This document shows, piece after piece, positions 46,734 through 55,211 of a stretch of 64,000 bases of DNA (position 1 is the stretch's first letter; every line of letters starts with the position of its first letter). The DNA is taken from contig JAEUHI010000002.1 of NCBI GenBank assembly GCA_016795385.1, forward strand, positions 47,310-111,309. Direction: 5' to 3'. The position numbers were made by a program, and so were the translations under genes. The notes beneath the pieces are model-generated. The model ran no database searches. It saw only the letters and a list, made by a program, of their open reading frames with translations, and was not told the DNA's origin. This stretch comes from Verrucomicrobiales bacterium. Lineage in GTDB: Bacteria; Verrucomicrobiota; Verrucomicrobiia; Verrucomicrobiales; DEV007.

Positions 46734-48170
46734 TCACCCAAACCACAACTTCGCCACGGCTCCTCCGCCTTCGCCGTTCTCCAGCGTGGCGGTGCCGCCG
46801 TGGAGTTCCATCGCGGCTTTCACGAAACTGAGGCCGATGCCGGAGCCTTTGCGGCCGGTCACTTCGTTCTTCAGGGAGTAGAAGCGGTCGAAGACGCGGT
46901 CCTTCGCGTAGTCGGGTAGGCCGGGCCCCTGGTCGATGACACGCACCGCGGCGGCGGCGGCACCACCCCCGCCTTCCGTCACCTCGATCACGACCCGTCC
47001 GCCATCGGGGGAAAAGTCGATCGCGTTCTGCAGCACGTTGCGCACCGCGATGCGGAGCATCAGGGGATCGCCGGAGATCGTCACGCCACCGGCGGATCCT
47101 GACAAAACCACCTCGACCCCGCGGGTCGTTGCGGAGGGGGCGAGCTCGGCCGCCTCTCCGCGGACGAGGGAAGCGAGGTCGATGCGCTCGCGCGTGGCGA
47201 GATCGGTGCGGCTCTCGATCGCGGCGAGCTGCACGAGACGGCGCACCATGTCCTCGCTGCGGGTCGTCTCGGCGAGAATGAGATCGAGGAAACGCCGGCG
47301 CTTCTCCTCGGGCATGTGTTCATCGACAAGCTCGGCGGCTCCGCGGATCGCGGCGAGCGGACTTTTCAGCTCGTGGGTGAGGGCGCGCACGTAGTTCTCG
47401 ACGTAGTGGCGGCCCTCCAGCTCGGCGCGCATTTTTTCGAGGGCACGACTCAGCGAACGCAGCTCGGCGACACCGGTCTCGGGGACGGTCGTTTGTTCGC
47501 CCCCGGCAATGTTCAGGGCGTGCCGGGTGAGGCTGCGGATGGGATGGAGCACGAGATAGGCCCAAAACGAAGCGACAAGGAAGACGATCACCCCGGTGCG
47601 GATGCTCCAGCGGATCACGAGATCCTTGGACTCGTCCGCGAAGGGTGCCATGGCCTTTTCGGGACGCGAGACGGTGAGCGTGCCGATGAGTTTGTCATCC
47701 TGGTGGATCGGAGCCGCGATGTAGAAGACGGTCGAGCGCGAGTCGTCGGGATTTTCGCGCGACGCGCGCACTCCGTATTCTCCCTTTCGCGCGAGGTAGA
47801 CATCGTTGTAGCGCGAATAATCCTGCCCCTCGCGGCGGCCTCCGTCGGAGTCGAAGATCACGATGCCGTTTTCATCGGTGATGTAGACCTGGGTGTGGAT
47901 CTTGGATTTTTCGAGCTGGTAGATCTTTGCGAGGAATTCGCGCCCATAAGCCTCGCGGAAACCTTCCCGAAAGCGGGTGACGTCGATTTTGCCCTCGCGC
48001 ACGTCCTGCTCGAGGAGCCCGGCGAAGAGATGGGCGAAATCAACGAGTGGCTCCTCGGAGGCCTGCGAATACTGGCGCTCGATGTCTTCGCTGATCGTGC
48101 GCATGAGGATGAAAAATCCGCTCCCCGCGATGACGAGGAAACCGGCGACGATGAGCAGGGTGATCCTCAT
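46734..48170 (-). CDS. creC: CreC-type sensor histidine kinase
   Basis: Membrane sensor kinase partner of CreB. 478 residues: N-terminal span (TLLIVAGFLVIAGSGFFILM), a periplasmic sensor with the CreC-type string TQVYITDENGIVIFDS and GQDYSRYNDVYLARKGEYGV, a second span (TGVIVFLVASFWAYLVL, about residues 193-210), HAMP-like linker, dimerisation domain with phospho-acceptor His in ALTHELKSPLAAIRG (near residue 265), and ATPase domain with NVLQNAIDF, DQGPGLP and GSGIGLSFV. In E. coli CreC answers to carbon source and cell-wall stress. It starts 7 bp after creB. creA and creD are not adjacent. Confidence 0.9.
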   Translation of the reverse strand: MRITLLIVAGFLVIAGSGFFILMRTISEDIERQYSQASEEPLVDFAHLFAGLLEQDVREGKIDVTRFREGFREAYGREFLAKIYQLEKSKIHTQVYITDENGIVIFDSDGGRREGQDYSRYNDVYLARKGEYGVRASRENPDDSRSTVFYIAAPIHQDDKLIGTLTVSRPEKAMAPFADESKDLVIRWSIRTGVIVFLVASFWAYLVLHPIRSLTRHALNIAGGEQTTVPETGVAELRSLSRALEKMRAELEGRHYVENYVRALTHELKSPLAAIRGAAELVDEHMPEEKRRRFLDLILAETTRSEDMVRRLVQLAAIESRTDLATRERIDLASLVRGEAAELAPSATTRGVEVVLSGSAGGVTISGDPLMLRIAVRNVLQNAIDFSPDGGRVVIEVTEGGGGAAAAAVRVIDQGPGLPDYAKDRVFDRFYSLKNEVTGRKGSGIGLSFVKAAMELHGGTATLENGEGGGAVAKLWFG

Positions 48171-48177
48171 CGCAAAA

Positions 48178-48891
48178 TCAGGGATGCTCGTCGAAGCTGT
48201 AGCCGAGCCCCCGATGGGTCTTCACGGGATCGTAGGCGGGATCGATCGCGTGCATCTTTTTGCGCAGCGTCTTGATGTGGGCGTCGACGGTGCGATCGAG
48301 CGCGGCCTCGGGTTCGTCCCAGACGAGGTCCATCAATTGATCGCGCGAATAGACACGGCCGGGATGGGAGAGAAACACTTTCAACATCCCGAATTCGTAA
48401 CGCGAGAGGCCGAGGTCGGCGCCGTCGAGCCGGGCCTGATAGCGGTCGGTGAGCAGCTCGAGACGGCCTTTCCTCATCACTTCAGGCGGCGCTGCGGCCA
48501 TCGTGTCTTCGGCGGCGACGGATCGTTTGCTGCGACGAAGGATGGCGCCGACCCGGGCGGTGAGTTCGCGCGGGCTGAAAGGTTTCACGACGTAGTCATC
48601 GGCTCCCAGTTCAAGCCCGACGACGCGATCGATTTCGCCATCGCGGGCGGTGAGAAAGAGCACGGGCACCTCGGACCCGCGCCGGATCTCGCGGCAGACT
48701 TCAAAGCCCGTGAGATCGGGCAGACCGACATCGAGAATGATGATCGCGGGATCCCGTTCACGGAAAAGCGCCAGACCCGCCTCACCCGTGCCGGCGTGAA
48801 TGGGCTCGAAGCCCGCCGACTCCAGCGCGTAGAGGACGGTCTCGGCGATGGCCGGTTCGTCTTCGATGAGGAGGACGAGGGTGCGGCTCAT
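48178..48891 (-). CDS. creB: CreB-type response regulator
   Basis: 237 residues, OmpR/PhoB class. Receiver domain 1-120 with acidic pair ED near residues 10-11, phospho-acceptor Asp 54 in IIILDVGLPDLTGFEV, and the conserved Lys in ADDYVVKPFSPREL. The winged-helix DNA-binding domain covers about 140-237 (LSRYEFGMLKVFLSHPGRVY, then DRTVDAHIKTLRKKM, then YDPVKTHRGLGYSF). ATG 48891. It heads the creB-creC-paralogue pair-fusion gene block. Confidence 0.9.
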   Translation of the reverse strand: MSRTLVLLIEDEPAIAETVLYALESAGFEPIHAGTGEAGLALFRERDPAIIILDVGLPDLTGFEVCREIRRGSEVPVLFLTARDGEIDRVVGLELGADDYVVKPFSPRELTARVGAILRRSKRSVAAEDTMAAAPPEVMRKGRLELLTDRYQARLDGADLGLSRYEFGMLKVFLSHPGRVYSRDQLMDLVWDEPEAALDRTVDAHIKTLRKKMHAIDPAYDPVKTHRGLGYSFDEHP

Positions 48892-48964
48892 GGGCGGATC
48901 GAAGCAGGAACGGAAGAGGGTACGATCCGGGATGAAACCCTGTCAGGTCGCCACGAACCCGGAA

Positions 48965-49570
48965 TCAACTGCCCGGGAAGGGCGGGTGCACCTCGGGGAG
49001 GTGGCGGGGATTGTATTTCTCACCGGGATAGAAGAGGAAACCGGGGTTCTCGCTGATGAGTTCGTATTTCGAAAGGCGGAACTCGGGGATCACGAAGTTC
49101 GAATTCGGATCGTAGATCTTCTGCCCGGTGAAGCTGCCCCAGATGCGGTATTCGTAGTTGTGATCGTAGCCGTGGACCTGGGCGACCCCTTCCTCGGGGA
49201 CGCGGTCGGGCTGCTTCATCGCACTCTCGTTCATGATGACGAGCTTGGCGGTCGACCAGGGTTTGCCGGGCTCGCGGAGATAACCCCAGAAACGCGTCCC
49301 GTCCGTCCACCAGCGGCGGCCGATGTAATAGTTCCCCGGGGCCTCGGTCGCGATGATGGCATCACGGGCCTTCACCTGCGGATGGTTCAACTGTGAATTG
49401 GTGAGTTGTCCGGCGACGGCACCGGATCCGCTCATGCCGGCACCACCGGTCGTGCCCGTGGTGGTGCAGGAGGAGAGCAGGGCCGAGGCGGCGATTGCGA
49501 GCGGGAGGAGTGCCAGTCTTTGAGCCGGGAGGGTCCAGAGACCTCCGGCACGATTCGGGAGATGTTTCAT
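48965..49570 (-). CDS. Putative outer-membrane lipoprotein
   Basis: 201 residues from ATG 49570. The lipobox LLSSC (lipidated Cys near residue 35) follows a long hydrophobic segment (LALLPLAIAASA). The mature part begins with a Thr/Gly/Ser linker and holds a compact domain: GNYYIGRRWWTDGTRFWGYL and YEYRIWGSFTGQKIYDPNSN. I do not recognise the family. It lies 73 bp upstream of creB on the same strand, so it could be the first gene of that unit. Confidence 0.75.
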   Translation of the reverse strand: MKHLPNRAGGLWTLPAQRLALLPLAIAASALLSSCTTTGTTGGAGMSGSGAVAGQLTNSQLNHPQVKARDAIIATEAPGNYYIGRRWWTDGTRFWGYLREPGKPWSTAKLVIMNESAMKQPDRVPEEGVAQVHGYDHNYEYRIWGSFTGQKIYDPNSNFVIPEFRLSKYELISENPGFLFYPGEKYNPRHLPEVHPPFPGS

Positions 49571-49657
49571 AGAGCGTTCCAACAAAAAAAGCCTGGCAGG
49601 CTGGGTCAAAACGATAGGACGAGGCCGTGAATTAGTAAAATAGGGATTTTTTTAGAA

Positions 49658-49954
49658 TTACCTCCGATTTCGCTCCTGTTTCTCAAAAATGGGAAGAATT
49701 TCGGCCTGAATCCACGCGAAAGCGGCCTCCATGCCCTCCTTTTGATAAATTTCCCCGATCTTCGCCTCGACCGAGGTGGGATTGCCGAAGCAGGCGAGGA
49801 ATTGGTTCGAGGTCATGCGCCGCTGGGTCTCGCCGCAGACGTTGCCCCTCACGCGGAGGATCCACTCGCGGGCGTAGAGGTCGAGGATGGTGTCGCCGAT
49901 CCACGCGAGGGCCTGCTCGCGACGCATCTCTTCGTCTTTGCGGCTGGGTTTCAT
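49658..49954 (-). CDS. Short RNase III-like (Mini-III-type) protein
   Basis: 98 residues, smaller than Mini-ribonuclease III (about 120-140). ALAWIGDTILDLYAREWIL (residues 16-34) matches the RNase III signature helix with Asp 21, and SVEAKIGEIYQKEGMEAAFA matches the second catalytic helix with Glu 63 and Glu 68. Mini-III matures 23S rRNA ends in Firmicutes. The start ATG 49954 lies 5 bp after the hslO stop, so the two are co-transcribed. Activity uncertain because of the short length. Confidence 0.7.
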   Translation of the reverse strand: MKPSRKDEEMRREQALAWIGDTILDLYAREWILRVRGNVCGETQRRMTSNQFLACFGNPTSVEAKIGEIYQKEGMEAAFAWIQAEILPIFEKQERNRR

Positions 49955-49959
49955 TGCGG

Positions 49960-50766
49960 TCACTTCGATTGATCCCGGCGGAAGGCCTCGAGAGCCTCGC
50001 TCGTGATGGTGTAGCGCGCGCCGCACCTGGGGCAACCGGCCGCGATGACCTCGCTGCCGCCGAAGACGGCTTCGAGCGATTCCTCATTCATGTTCGCGAT
50101 GATGGGATAAATGCGCTCGGGTCCACAGCCACAGTCGAAGCGGTATTGGCGCACCTCGAGCAGGCTGAGGGTCTCCGTCTGATCGATCCCGCGGATCGCC
50201 TCCTCATCGAGGGCGTGGAGCCAGTCGAGATCGCACTCGGGCTGGGCGGAGATCATCACGAAGTCGTCGCCGTCGTGTCGGAAATATCGCGCGGGACGCT
50301 GCTCGCTCTGCGCATAGTAGCTCTCGGCGAGTTCGAAGAAATCGAGGGTGTGTGCCTCGATGAGACTCTGCCGCGGCTCGCGGCCGGCGACGCTGACCTG
50401 CGAGATGAAGAGATTCTGATCGCGCTCGCGCACATCCTCGGTGAAAAGGCGGCCGACAAGGTTCCCGGCGCGGTTGCTGCCAGTGAGGAAAATGTTCTGC
50501 AGGGGATCCTGCCAGCTCAGGGTCCAGGCGATGGCTTCGTTCCACGGGCGCGAGGCGAGGTGCAGTCCGAGGGCGGCGAGGCCGTCCTTGAGCAGCAGAT
50601 CCTGCTCGGGCTGGTGGCGGATGCCGTGCTGCATGAGGTGGAGGTAGAAGTCGGTGTAGATGGGCGTGAAGTCGCCGCGCACGAGGAGGGCGTTTCGTTC
50701 GCGCACGAAGTAGCAGCGGATCTCGATGGCCTCGGCCACGGCGTCTTTGTCAGGATCTTCGGACAT
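49960..50766 (-). CDS. hslO: Hsp33-family redox-regulated chaperone
   Basis: Holdase activated by oxidation, in the cytoplasm. 268 residues from ATG 50766. The N-terminal domain begins with YFVRERNALLVRGDFTPIY. The redox switch near the C-terminus is complete: DCGCG (CxC near 208-210) and GCPRCG (CxxC near 243-246), which hold zinc when reduced. It is divergent from the cNMP-binding gene with a 127-bp spacer, and followed by the RNase III-like gene. Confidence 0.88.
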   Translation of the reverse strand: MSEDPDKDAVAEAIEIRCYFVRERNALLVRGDFTPIYTDFYLHLMQHGIRHQPEQDLLLKDGLAALGLHLASRPWNEAIAWTLSWQDPLQNIFLTGSNRAGNLVGRLFTEDVRERDQNLFISQVSVAGREPRQSLIEAHTLDFFELAESYYAQSEQRPARYFRHDGDDFVMISAQPECDLDWLHALDEEAIRGIDQTETLSLLEVRQYRFDCGCGPERIYPIIANMNEESLEAVFGGSEVIAAGCPRCGARYTITSEALEAFRRDQSK

Positions 50767-50893
50767 GGAAAAAGGAGCGGCCCGGGCCGCGGGATCGCCA
50801 AGGATACGACCGCTTTCGCCGCAGCGCGAACGCGGACCCGCGAAAAATGCGGATTGAAACCTTGAGGGGGAGAGTGTTAGAAAGGGCCTCCTC

Positions 50894-51301
50894 ATGAACG
50901 AATCCGCATTGATCGAGGTCCTGCAAGGCAGTGCCGACCTTTCCCGCGTCAGCGCACGCTCGCTCGGCGAATTGATTCGCAGCGGCACGGTGCGTGAGCC
51001 GGTCGTCGGATCGGAGATCGTCCGCCAAGGCGAGCCGAGCCAGCAGCTCTGGGTCTTGATCACGGGCGAGCTCGAAATCCTCATCGACGGCGAAGCGGTG
51101 AACTGCATCACCTCGCCCGGCGAAGTGGTGGGGCAGATCAGCGCGGTCTCGATGATCCCGGCCACAGCCACGGTGCGGGTGGCGACGCCATCGACCTGTC
51201 TTTGCGTGCCGCACCGGGCCCTGCATCAACTCTTCGGAGCCTACCCGGACCTCGCCGAAGCGCTCCTGCGCTCGATGGCGAAATATCTGGGCGGCCGCTG
51301 A
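50894..51301 (+). CDS. Cyclic nucleotide-binding domain protein (no effector domain)
   Basis: 135 residues made almost only of a CRP-like cNMP-binding barrel: GSEIVRQGEPSQQLWVLITG, ELEILIDGEAVNCI, then the phosphate-binding-cassette region SPGEVVGQISAVSMIPATAT. The conserved PBC Arg is not obvious (PATATVRV), so ligand binding is uncertain. There is no helix-turn-helix, so it is not a CRP regulator. ATG 50894. Confidence 0.8.
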   Translation: MNESALIEVLQGSADLSRVSARSLGELIRSGTVREPVVGSEIVRQGEPSQQLWVLITGELEILIDGEAVNCITSPGEVVGQISAVSMIPATATVRVATPSTCLCVPHRALHQLFGAYPDLAEALLRSMAKYLGGR

Positions 51302-51327
51302 GCTCCCGATCCGGCCGCGTTCCGCGA

Positions 51328-51918
51328 TCAGATCGCGATGCCTTCCTTCATCTCCTGCGAGAGTTGGAAGAGCCGGTGCACCTGTTTCAGCGGGATATGG
51401 GCGATGTCGGTGCGGCGTTCCCCGCCGAGCAGCAGCGAGAAGGTGCCGAGCCCCTTGCCCTCGTCGCGCATCAGGGTGTTCGTGACGGCTTTCCACGGAT
51501 GGGCCTCGAGCTCGTAGCCCTTGCGGTTCTCCGTCATGATGAAAAGATGGCGGTCTGTCAGGATGACGCACTGTTTCGTCTTGCTGAGAAGGCCGGCCTT
51601 GGCCTGCACCGCGATGTAATAGATGCTCTCGCCCTGGCCGACGATGTTCGACACTTCACGGAAGGCGATGCCGACGCGCTGGGTATCCTGGCCATCGTCC
51701 ACGAAATGGGTGATCTGCTCCTGGATCTCGAAAACTTCGTGGAGCGGCTTCCACTCGCCGATGCCGTCGTAGTAGACGAAATCGTTGATCCCGATCTCTT
51801 CCGCATTCAGGAGAGCGAGGAGGTCCTCTTCGGTGAAGGGGCCCCGCGGATCCCGCTCGCCTCGCTTGAGAATGGAAAACAAAATTCCTGGATACGGGGC
51901 GGTCTCGGCATCACTCAT
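51328..51918 (-). CDS. GYF_2 plus bacterial PH-like domain protein
   Basis: 196 residues. The N-terminal 60 residues match GYF_2/DUF4339 (RDPRGPFTEEDLLALLNAEE, then NDFVYYDGIGEWKPL). The C-terminal part is a PH-like sheet (KQCVILTDRHLFIMTENRKG and ERRTDIAHIPLKQVHRL). No membrane span. Likely an adaptor or regulatory protein; the ligand is unknown. ATG 51918, convergent with the cNMP-binding gene. Confidence 0.78.
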   Translation of the reverse strand: MSDAETAPYPGILFSILKRGERDPRGPFTEEDLLALLNAEEIGINDFVYYDGIGEWKPLHEVFEIQEQITHFVDDGQDTQRVGIAFREVSNIVGQGESIYYIAVQAKAGLLSKTKQCVILTDRHLFIMTENRKGYELEAHPWKAVTNTLMRDEGKGLGTFSLLLGGERRTDIAHIPLKQVHRLFQLSQEMKEGIAI

Positions 51919-52022
51919 AGGTCGGGGGCGCTGGATGTATTTACAATGTGAGTGAATTGGGAATTTTCGGCAAGATCAAAATCATGCCGGGAGAGCGGGA
52001 ACCGAAGATTTTTCCCAAAGGG

Positions 52023-52430
52023 CTACTCGGTGAGACTGAGCCACTCGGAGGGCATCCGGCGCGGGCGACCCTCGGGCAATTGGACGAGAGCCACGATCTG
52101 GAGGGCGGATGCGACCGGCCGTGGCTCGCCGCCCGGGGCCGCCGCCATGAGGCGGAATTCGCAGGTCGCCCGCACCTTTTCCACTGCGACGAGCCGCGCC
52201 ACGACGCGGATTTCATCGCCGAGACGGGCGGGCGAGCGGTAATCGATCTCGGTGCGGACCACGGCGGGGAAAAGACCGGTCGTCATCATCTCGGCGGCCG
52301 GCATCCCCAGGGCCGCGAAGAGTGCGGTGCGGGCTTTTTCCACACAACGGAGGTAGGCGATGTTCGAGACGACCCCGCCACAATCGGTGTCGTAAAATTG
52401 GATCGTTTCAGAGATTTCGGCTTCGATCAT
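52023..52430 (-). CDS. YbgC/4HBT-like acyl-CoA thioesterase
   Basis: Hot-dog fold thioesterase, 135 residues. The active-site region QFYDTDCGGVVSNIAYLRCV carries the conserved Asp of the YbgC/4-hydroxybenzoyl-CoA thioesterase group, followed by the long helix with KARTALFAALGM. The second strand region RTEIDYRSPARLGDEIRVVA is typical. ATG 52430 (MIEAEISETIQFYDTD). YbgC usually sits with tol-pal genes; it does not here. Substrate unknown. Confidence 0.85.
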   Translation of the reverse strand: MIEAEISETIQFYDTDCGGVVSNIAYLRCVEKARTALFAALGMPAAEMMTTGLFPAVVRTEIDYRSPARLGDEIRVVARLVAVEKVRATCEFRLMAAAPGGEPRPVASALQIVALVQLPEGRPRRMPSEWLSLTE

Positions 52431-52529
52431 GGGTGGGCAGGGTGGCTCTTTTGGAAATCCCGACGACGCGGGAGTGCGTCGTAGACAGCCGGGGAGGCAA
52501 ATGGTAGCATCTCGGACGTGTTCTCCAGC

Positions 52530-54440
52530 ATGAAATCGCCCCGGAGCCTCTTCCCGCCGCGCCTCCGGCGCGGGCGTGGCCTCGTGCTCCTCGCCGCCGC
52601 CGTCCTGATCACGGACGTCGCGCCTCTCCGTGCCTACGATCCTCCCCAGATCGGACCCGGACTCTTTTCGGCGGACGGGATTTTTCTTGCCCCGGAGGAT
52701 CGTTCCAGCCTGCTCGAGGCGCTCGCCGCGATCGGCTCGAATTTCCCCGCCAACACCCGCGTCGACAACGATCTGCGGGAAAAGGCCCTCGCCCTCGCCC
52801 TTCGTCTCGATCCCCTGCATTTCAACTCGCGGGTCGCCTATCGGGAGTTGGCCAAAGGTGCCAACCCGCCCACGACGGCCTTCTTTGACAGCCTCGCCTC
52901 CGTCTCCGAGACACTCTGGACGATCGGCACCCGCCTCGCCGCGCCGCCGCTCGATCCGGAGGAGCAACGGCTCGCCGCCTACCTCTTCGAGCTTTCTCTT
53001 CTCACCCATCCCAAGCCGCCCACCGACCGTCTCGCGACCTTCGCCGAAGTGTGTCATCGCGACGCCCCCGAGTGGGAGCCCGCCGTGAATCTTCAGCGGG
53101 AAGGCAACCGCTCCACCGACCGGGCCCACGGCCTTTTCCAGGAAGCGCTCGAGCACCTCCGCGAACAACGTCGCGAGGCCGCACTCGCAAAACGCAGCGA
53201 GCCGACATCCCCTGCCACGCCGGTCACCACCGCCTCGACCACCCCGGCCCCCGATGGCGCACCGCCGCGCCCTCCGCGCATGGCGCTGCCGGAGATCGAG
53301 CCCATCACCCTTTCCGTCGCCACGGTGCGGGAAGTCACCGGTGTGGAGAGCCGTCCCATCGGCGGCACTCTCTCCCTCACGCTCCGGGGTCCGGTGAACG
53401 GAATCGAGCGCGCCCTCGTGCAGGAGACCGCCTCGCCGAATCTCCCGGTGATCCCTTCCGAGGACAATCTTCCCCTGAAAGACTTCGCCCTGCCCAAAGC
53501 GGCCTTGCAGGGTCAGACCTGGGTGGAAGGTGCGCTGGCGGAGGTGGCCTTCACCCCCTACGTTACTCCGGACGGTCCCCGACGTCTCCTCGAAGCCGAC
53601 GGTGCCCTGCCCGCCCTGGTGTTGGCCCTCTGCGCCACCGCAAAATCGCCCGTCAGCGAGCAGTTCGCCCTTCTCGGGGAGCTCGATCCGACAGGGATGC
53701 GGGTGGGGATGACTGGAGATGCCCTCGCCACGCTCGCCGCCGCCTCCACGACCAATCGCCCTTACCTCCTCGTGCCGGCCTCGATCAGCGAGTCGCTGGT
53801 CGCCTACCTGCAGAAATCGAACCGCCTCGAGATCCTCTTCCAATCGGAATTGATCGCCTACACCGATGCCGCCGATGCCGCCACCCGCCTCGGTGCCGTC
53901 TCGGATCCCGCCCTGACCTCCGCTTCCACGATCTTCAATGAAATCCGCGAGGTCTCCCTCCGCACCGATCCCGCGACGCGCGTCGCCTTGCAGGATCTCG
54001 CCCGCATCCCCTCGGCCCAGGAAAAACTGCGCGGCATCCTCGCCTCCTACCCGGCCCACCTCAGCGCATGGGCCATGCTCGAATATGGCACCCGGCCGGT
54101 GACTCCGGAGATTCTCCTCTCGCAATTCTCCACCAAGGTCGATCAGATCGTTTCACCCTTCGTCGTCCTGGAGGAATCGGGCGATGCCGCGTCGGATCTT
54201 CTCTCCCTCGTCGAACCCGCCGGTTCGCAGTTTCTGAAGCTGAGGGCCGATACACCGATCGAAGCCCGCAATCTCCTCGGTGCCGCCGAAGACCTTGTCG
54301 AAGCCGCCGAGCGTTATCTGGAGCTCACGAATAAAACGAGCTCGATCGGCGAACAACGTCTCCGCGAAGCCCGCATTGCCATCTCCGCCTTCAAGACCGA
54401 GAAGCTGCGGCTGGGGCTGGAGTCGGCGTCGTCGTTCTGA
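52530..54440 (+). CDS. Exported protein with a degenerate Lon-protease-like (S16) domain
   Basis: About 636 residues from ATG 52530 (a GTG four codons earlier is possible). Signal peptide or anchor (GLVLLAAAVLITDVAPLRA), a helical, TPR-like N-terminal half, a Pro/Thr linker near residue 245, then a segment (about 270-470) whose order of elements recalls the Lon C-terminal fold: ALPALVLALCATAKSPVSEQ, LLGELDPTGMRVGMTGDALA, NRPYLLVPASISESL. The GPSAG serine is replaced by ADGA and the GG-x-KEK lysine by MTGDALATL, so peptidase activity is unlikely. The C-terminal 170 residues are helical. Family name unknown to me; the S16 link is my inference. Confidence 0.68.
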   Translation: MKSPRSLFPPRLRRGRGLVLLAAAVLITDVAPLRAYDPPQIGPGLFSADGIFLAPEDRSSLLEALAAIGSNFPANTRVDNDLREKALALALRLDPLHFNSRVAYRELAKGANPPTTAFFDSLASVSETLWTIGTRLAAPPLDPEEQRLAAYLFELSLLTHPKPPTDRLATFAEVCHRDAPEWEPAVNLQREGNRSTDRAHGLFQEALEHLREQRREAALAKRSEPTSPATPVTTASTTPAPDGAPPRPPRMALPEIEPITLSVATVREVTGVESRPIGGTLSLTLRGPVNGIERALVQETASPNLPVIPSEDNLPLKDFALPKAALQGQTWVEGALAEVAFTPYVTPDGPRRLLEADGALPALVLALCATAKSPVSEQFALLGELDPTGMRVGMTGDALATLAAASTTNRPYLLVPASISESLVAYLQKSNRLEILFQSELIAYTDAADAATRLGAVSDPALTSASTIFNEIREVSLRTDPATRVALQDLARIPSAQEKLRGILASYPAHLSAWAMLEYGTRPVTPEILLSQFSTKVDQIVSPFVVLEESGDAASDLLSLVEPAGSQFLKLRADTPIEARNLLGAAEDLVEAAERYLELTNKTSSIGEQRLREARIAISAFKTEKLRLGLESASSF

Positions 54441-54631
54441 TCGCAGCGGTTTGCGCGGAGGATCCCGCATCGCCCGCGCCGCGAGATCCCGCCAGCGCGT
54501 GCTCACGATAGCGGCGCTGCATGCAGGCCGGCCAGTCGCGGAAGTTCGCCGGGGCCGCCGGCACGGAAAGGCTTGCGAAGATCAGGTTCACCGGAGCGCA
54601 CATCGGGGACGACGAGTCTGGGGTGAAACCT

Positions 54632-54886
54632 TCAGTTCGTCGCGAAGCGACGGAGCAGTTCATCGCGCCGCAGGCGCGCCTCCTCCACCTCGCGGGTGCG
54701 GAGCGAGACCCGCACGCGCTCGGCCGTGTAGTCCGGACGATGCAGGGTGAAATGACACCACCACGTGCCCCGGTTGTTCCAGAGGTGGTGATCGGGATTC
54801 TCGTCGGTGGTGCGCACCGCGAGGGTTCCGGTGAGGACGGGGGCGCTCGTGCCGCCGTGTTCTTCGAGCAGGTCGAGATAGGTCAT
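54632..54886 (-). CDS. Small conserved hypothetical protein
   Basis: 84 residues. A central stretch HHLWNNRGTWWCHFTLHRPD followed by RVRVSLRTREVEEARLRRDE recalls the N-terminal arm-binding domain of tyrosine recombinases. Here it stands alone, without catalytic domain. No residue pattern for catalysis. It could be a DNA-binding remnant or a free-standing small protein; I have the impression of similar small proteins in verrucomicrobia. ATG 54886. The 191 bp between this gene and the end of the preceding plus-strand gene (54441-54631) show no convincing gene. Confidence 0.55.
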   Translation of the reverse strand: MTYLDLLEEHGGTSAPVLTGTLAVRTTDENPDHHLWNNRGTWWCHFTLHRPDYTAERVRVSLRTREVEEARLRRDELLRRFATN

Positions 54887-55211
54887 GTGATGCAGTTTCT
54901 GTGGGATTCAGTTACCGCATCAGGTCTGGGATTCGCCGCGTCGCGCGGGTCATTCCCCGGAGAACTTCCTGTTCGGACCCGAAAGTCCGCACATCGGAGG
55001 CTGCCGCGGTCTCCCGCGCCAACATCCAAGGCACCTTGGCTTCTCCAAGCCCGGTTGCCGGACCCGACTCTCGCCGGGCCACTCCTGATGCTTGGGGCAT
55101 TTTTCCTCAATCGGGATGTCTTCGCAAGCACGGCTTTTGTCATACAGCGCCAAAAGGGGAGGAAAATTTCGCTTGCGATGGCCACGAGACTCGGTTAATC
55201 AAATCGCATCT
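54887..55211 (+). other. 325-bp gene-free leader upstream of the TonB-dependent receptor
   Basis: GC-rich and rich in small inverted repeats, for example CCAAGGCACCTTGG at 55026-55039 and CCGG-type stems around 55050-55080. The last 80 bases are more AT-rich and should contain the promoter or ribosome entry. All frames on both strands are short and unconvincing. A structured mRNA leader (riboswitch) is possible but I could not match a known one fully. Confidence 0.4.

Noticed and set aside
54391..54663. 90-residue minus-strand frame between the Lon-like protein gene and the small 84-residue gene
   Set aside because: It overlaps both neighbours, has no recognisable domain and low-complexity Thr/Pro/Ala at its end. 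It may be a decayed gene, but I cannot support a call.
54887..55211. Cobalamin riboswitch upstream of the TonB-dependent receptor
   Set aside because: Isolated words resemble B12-box elements on both strands, but they are not in the full conserved order and spacing, so it is kept only as a hypothesis.
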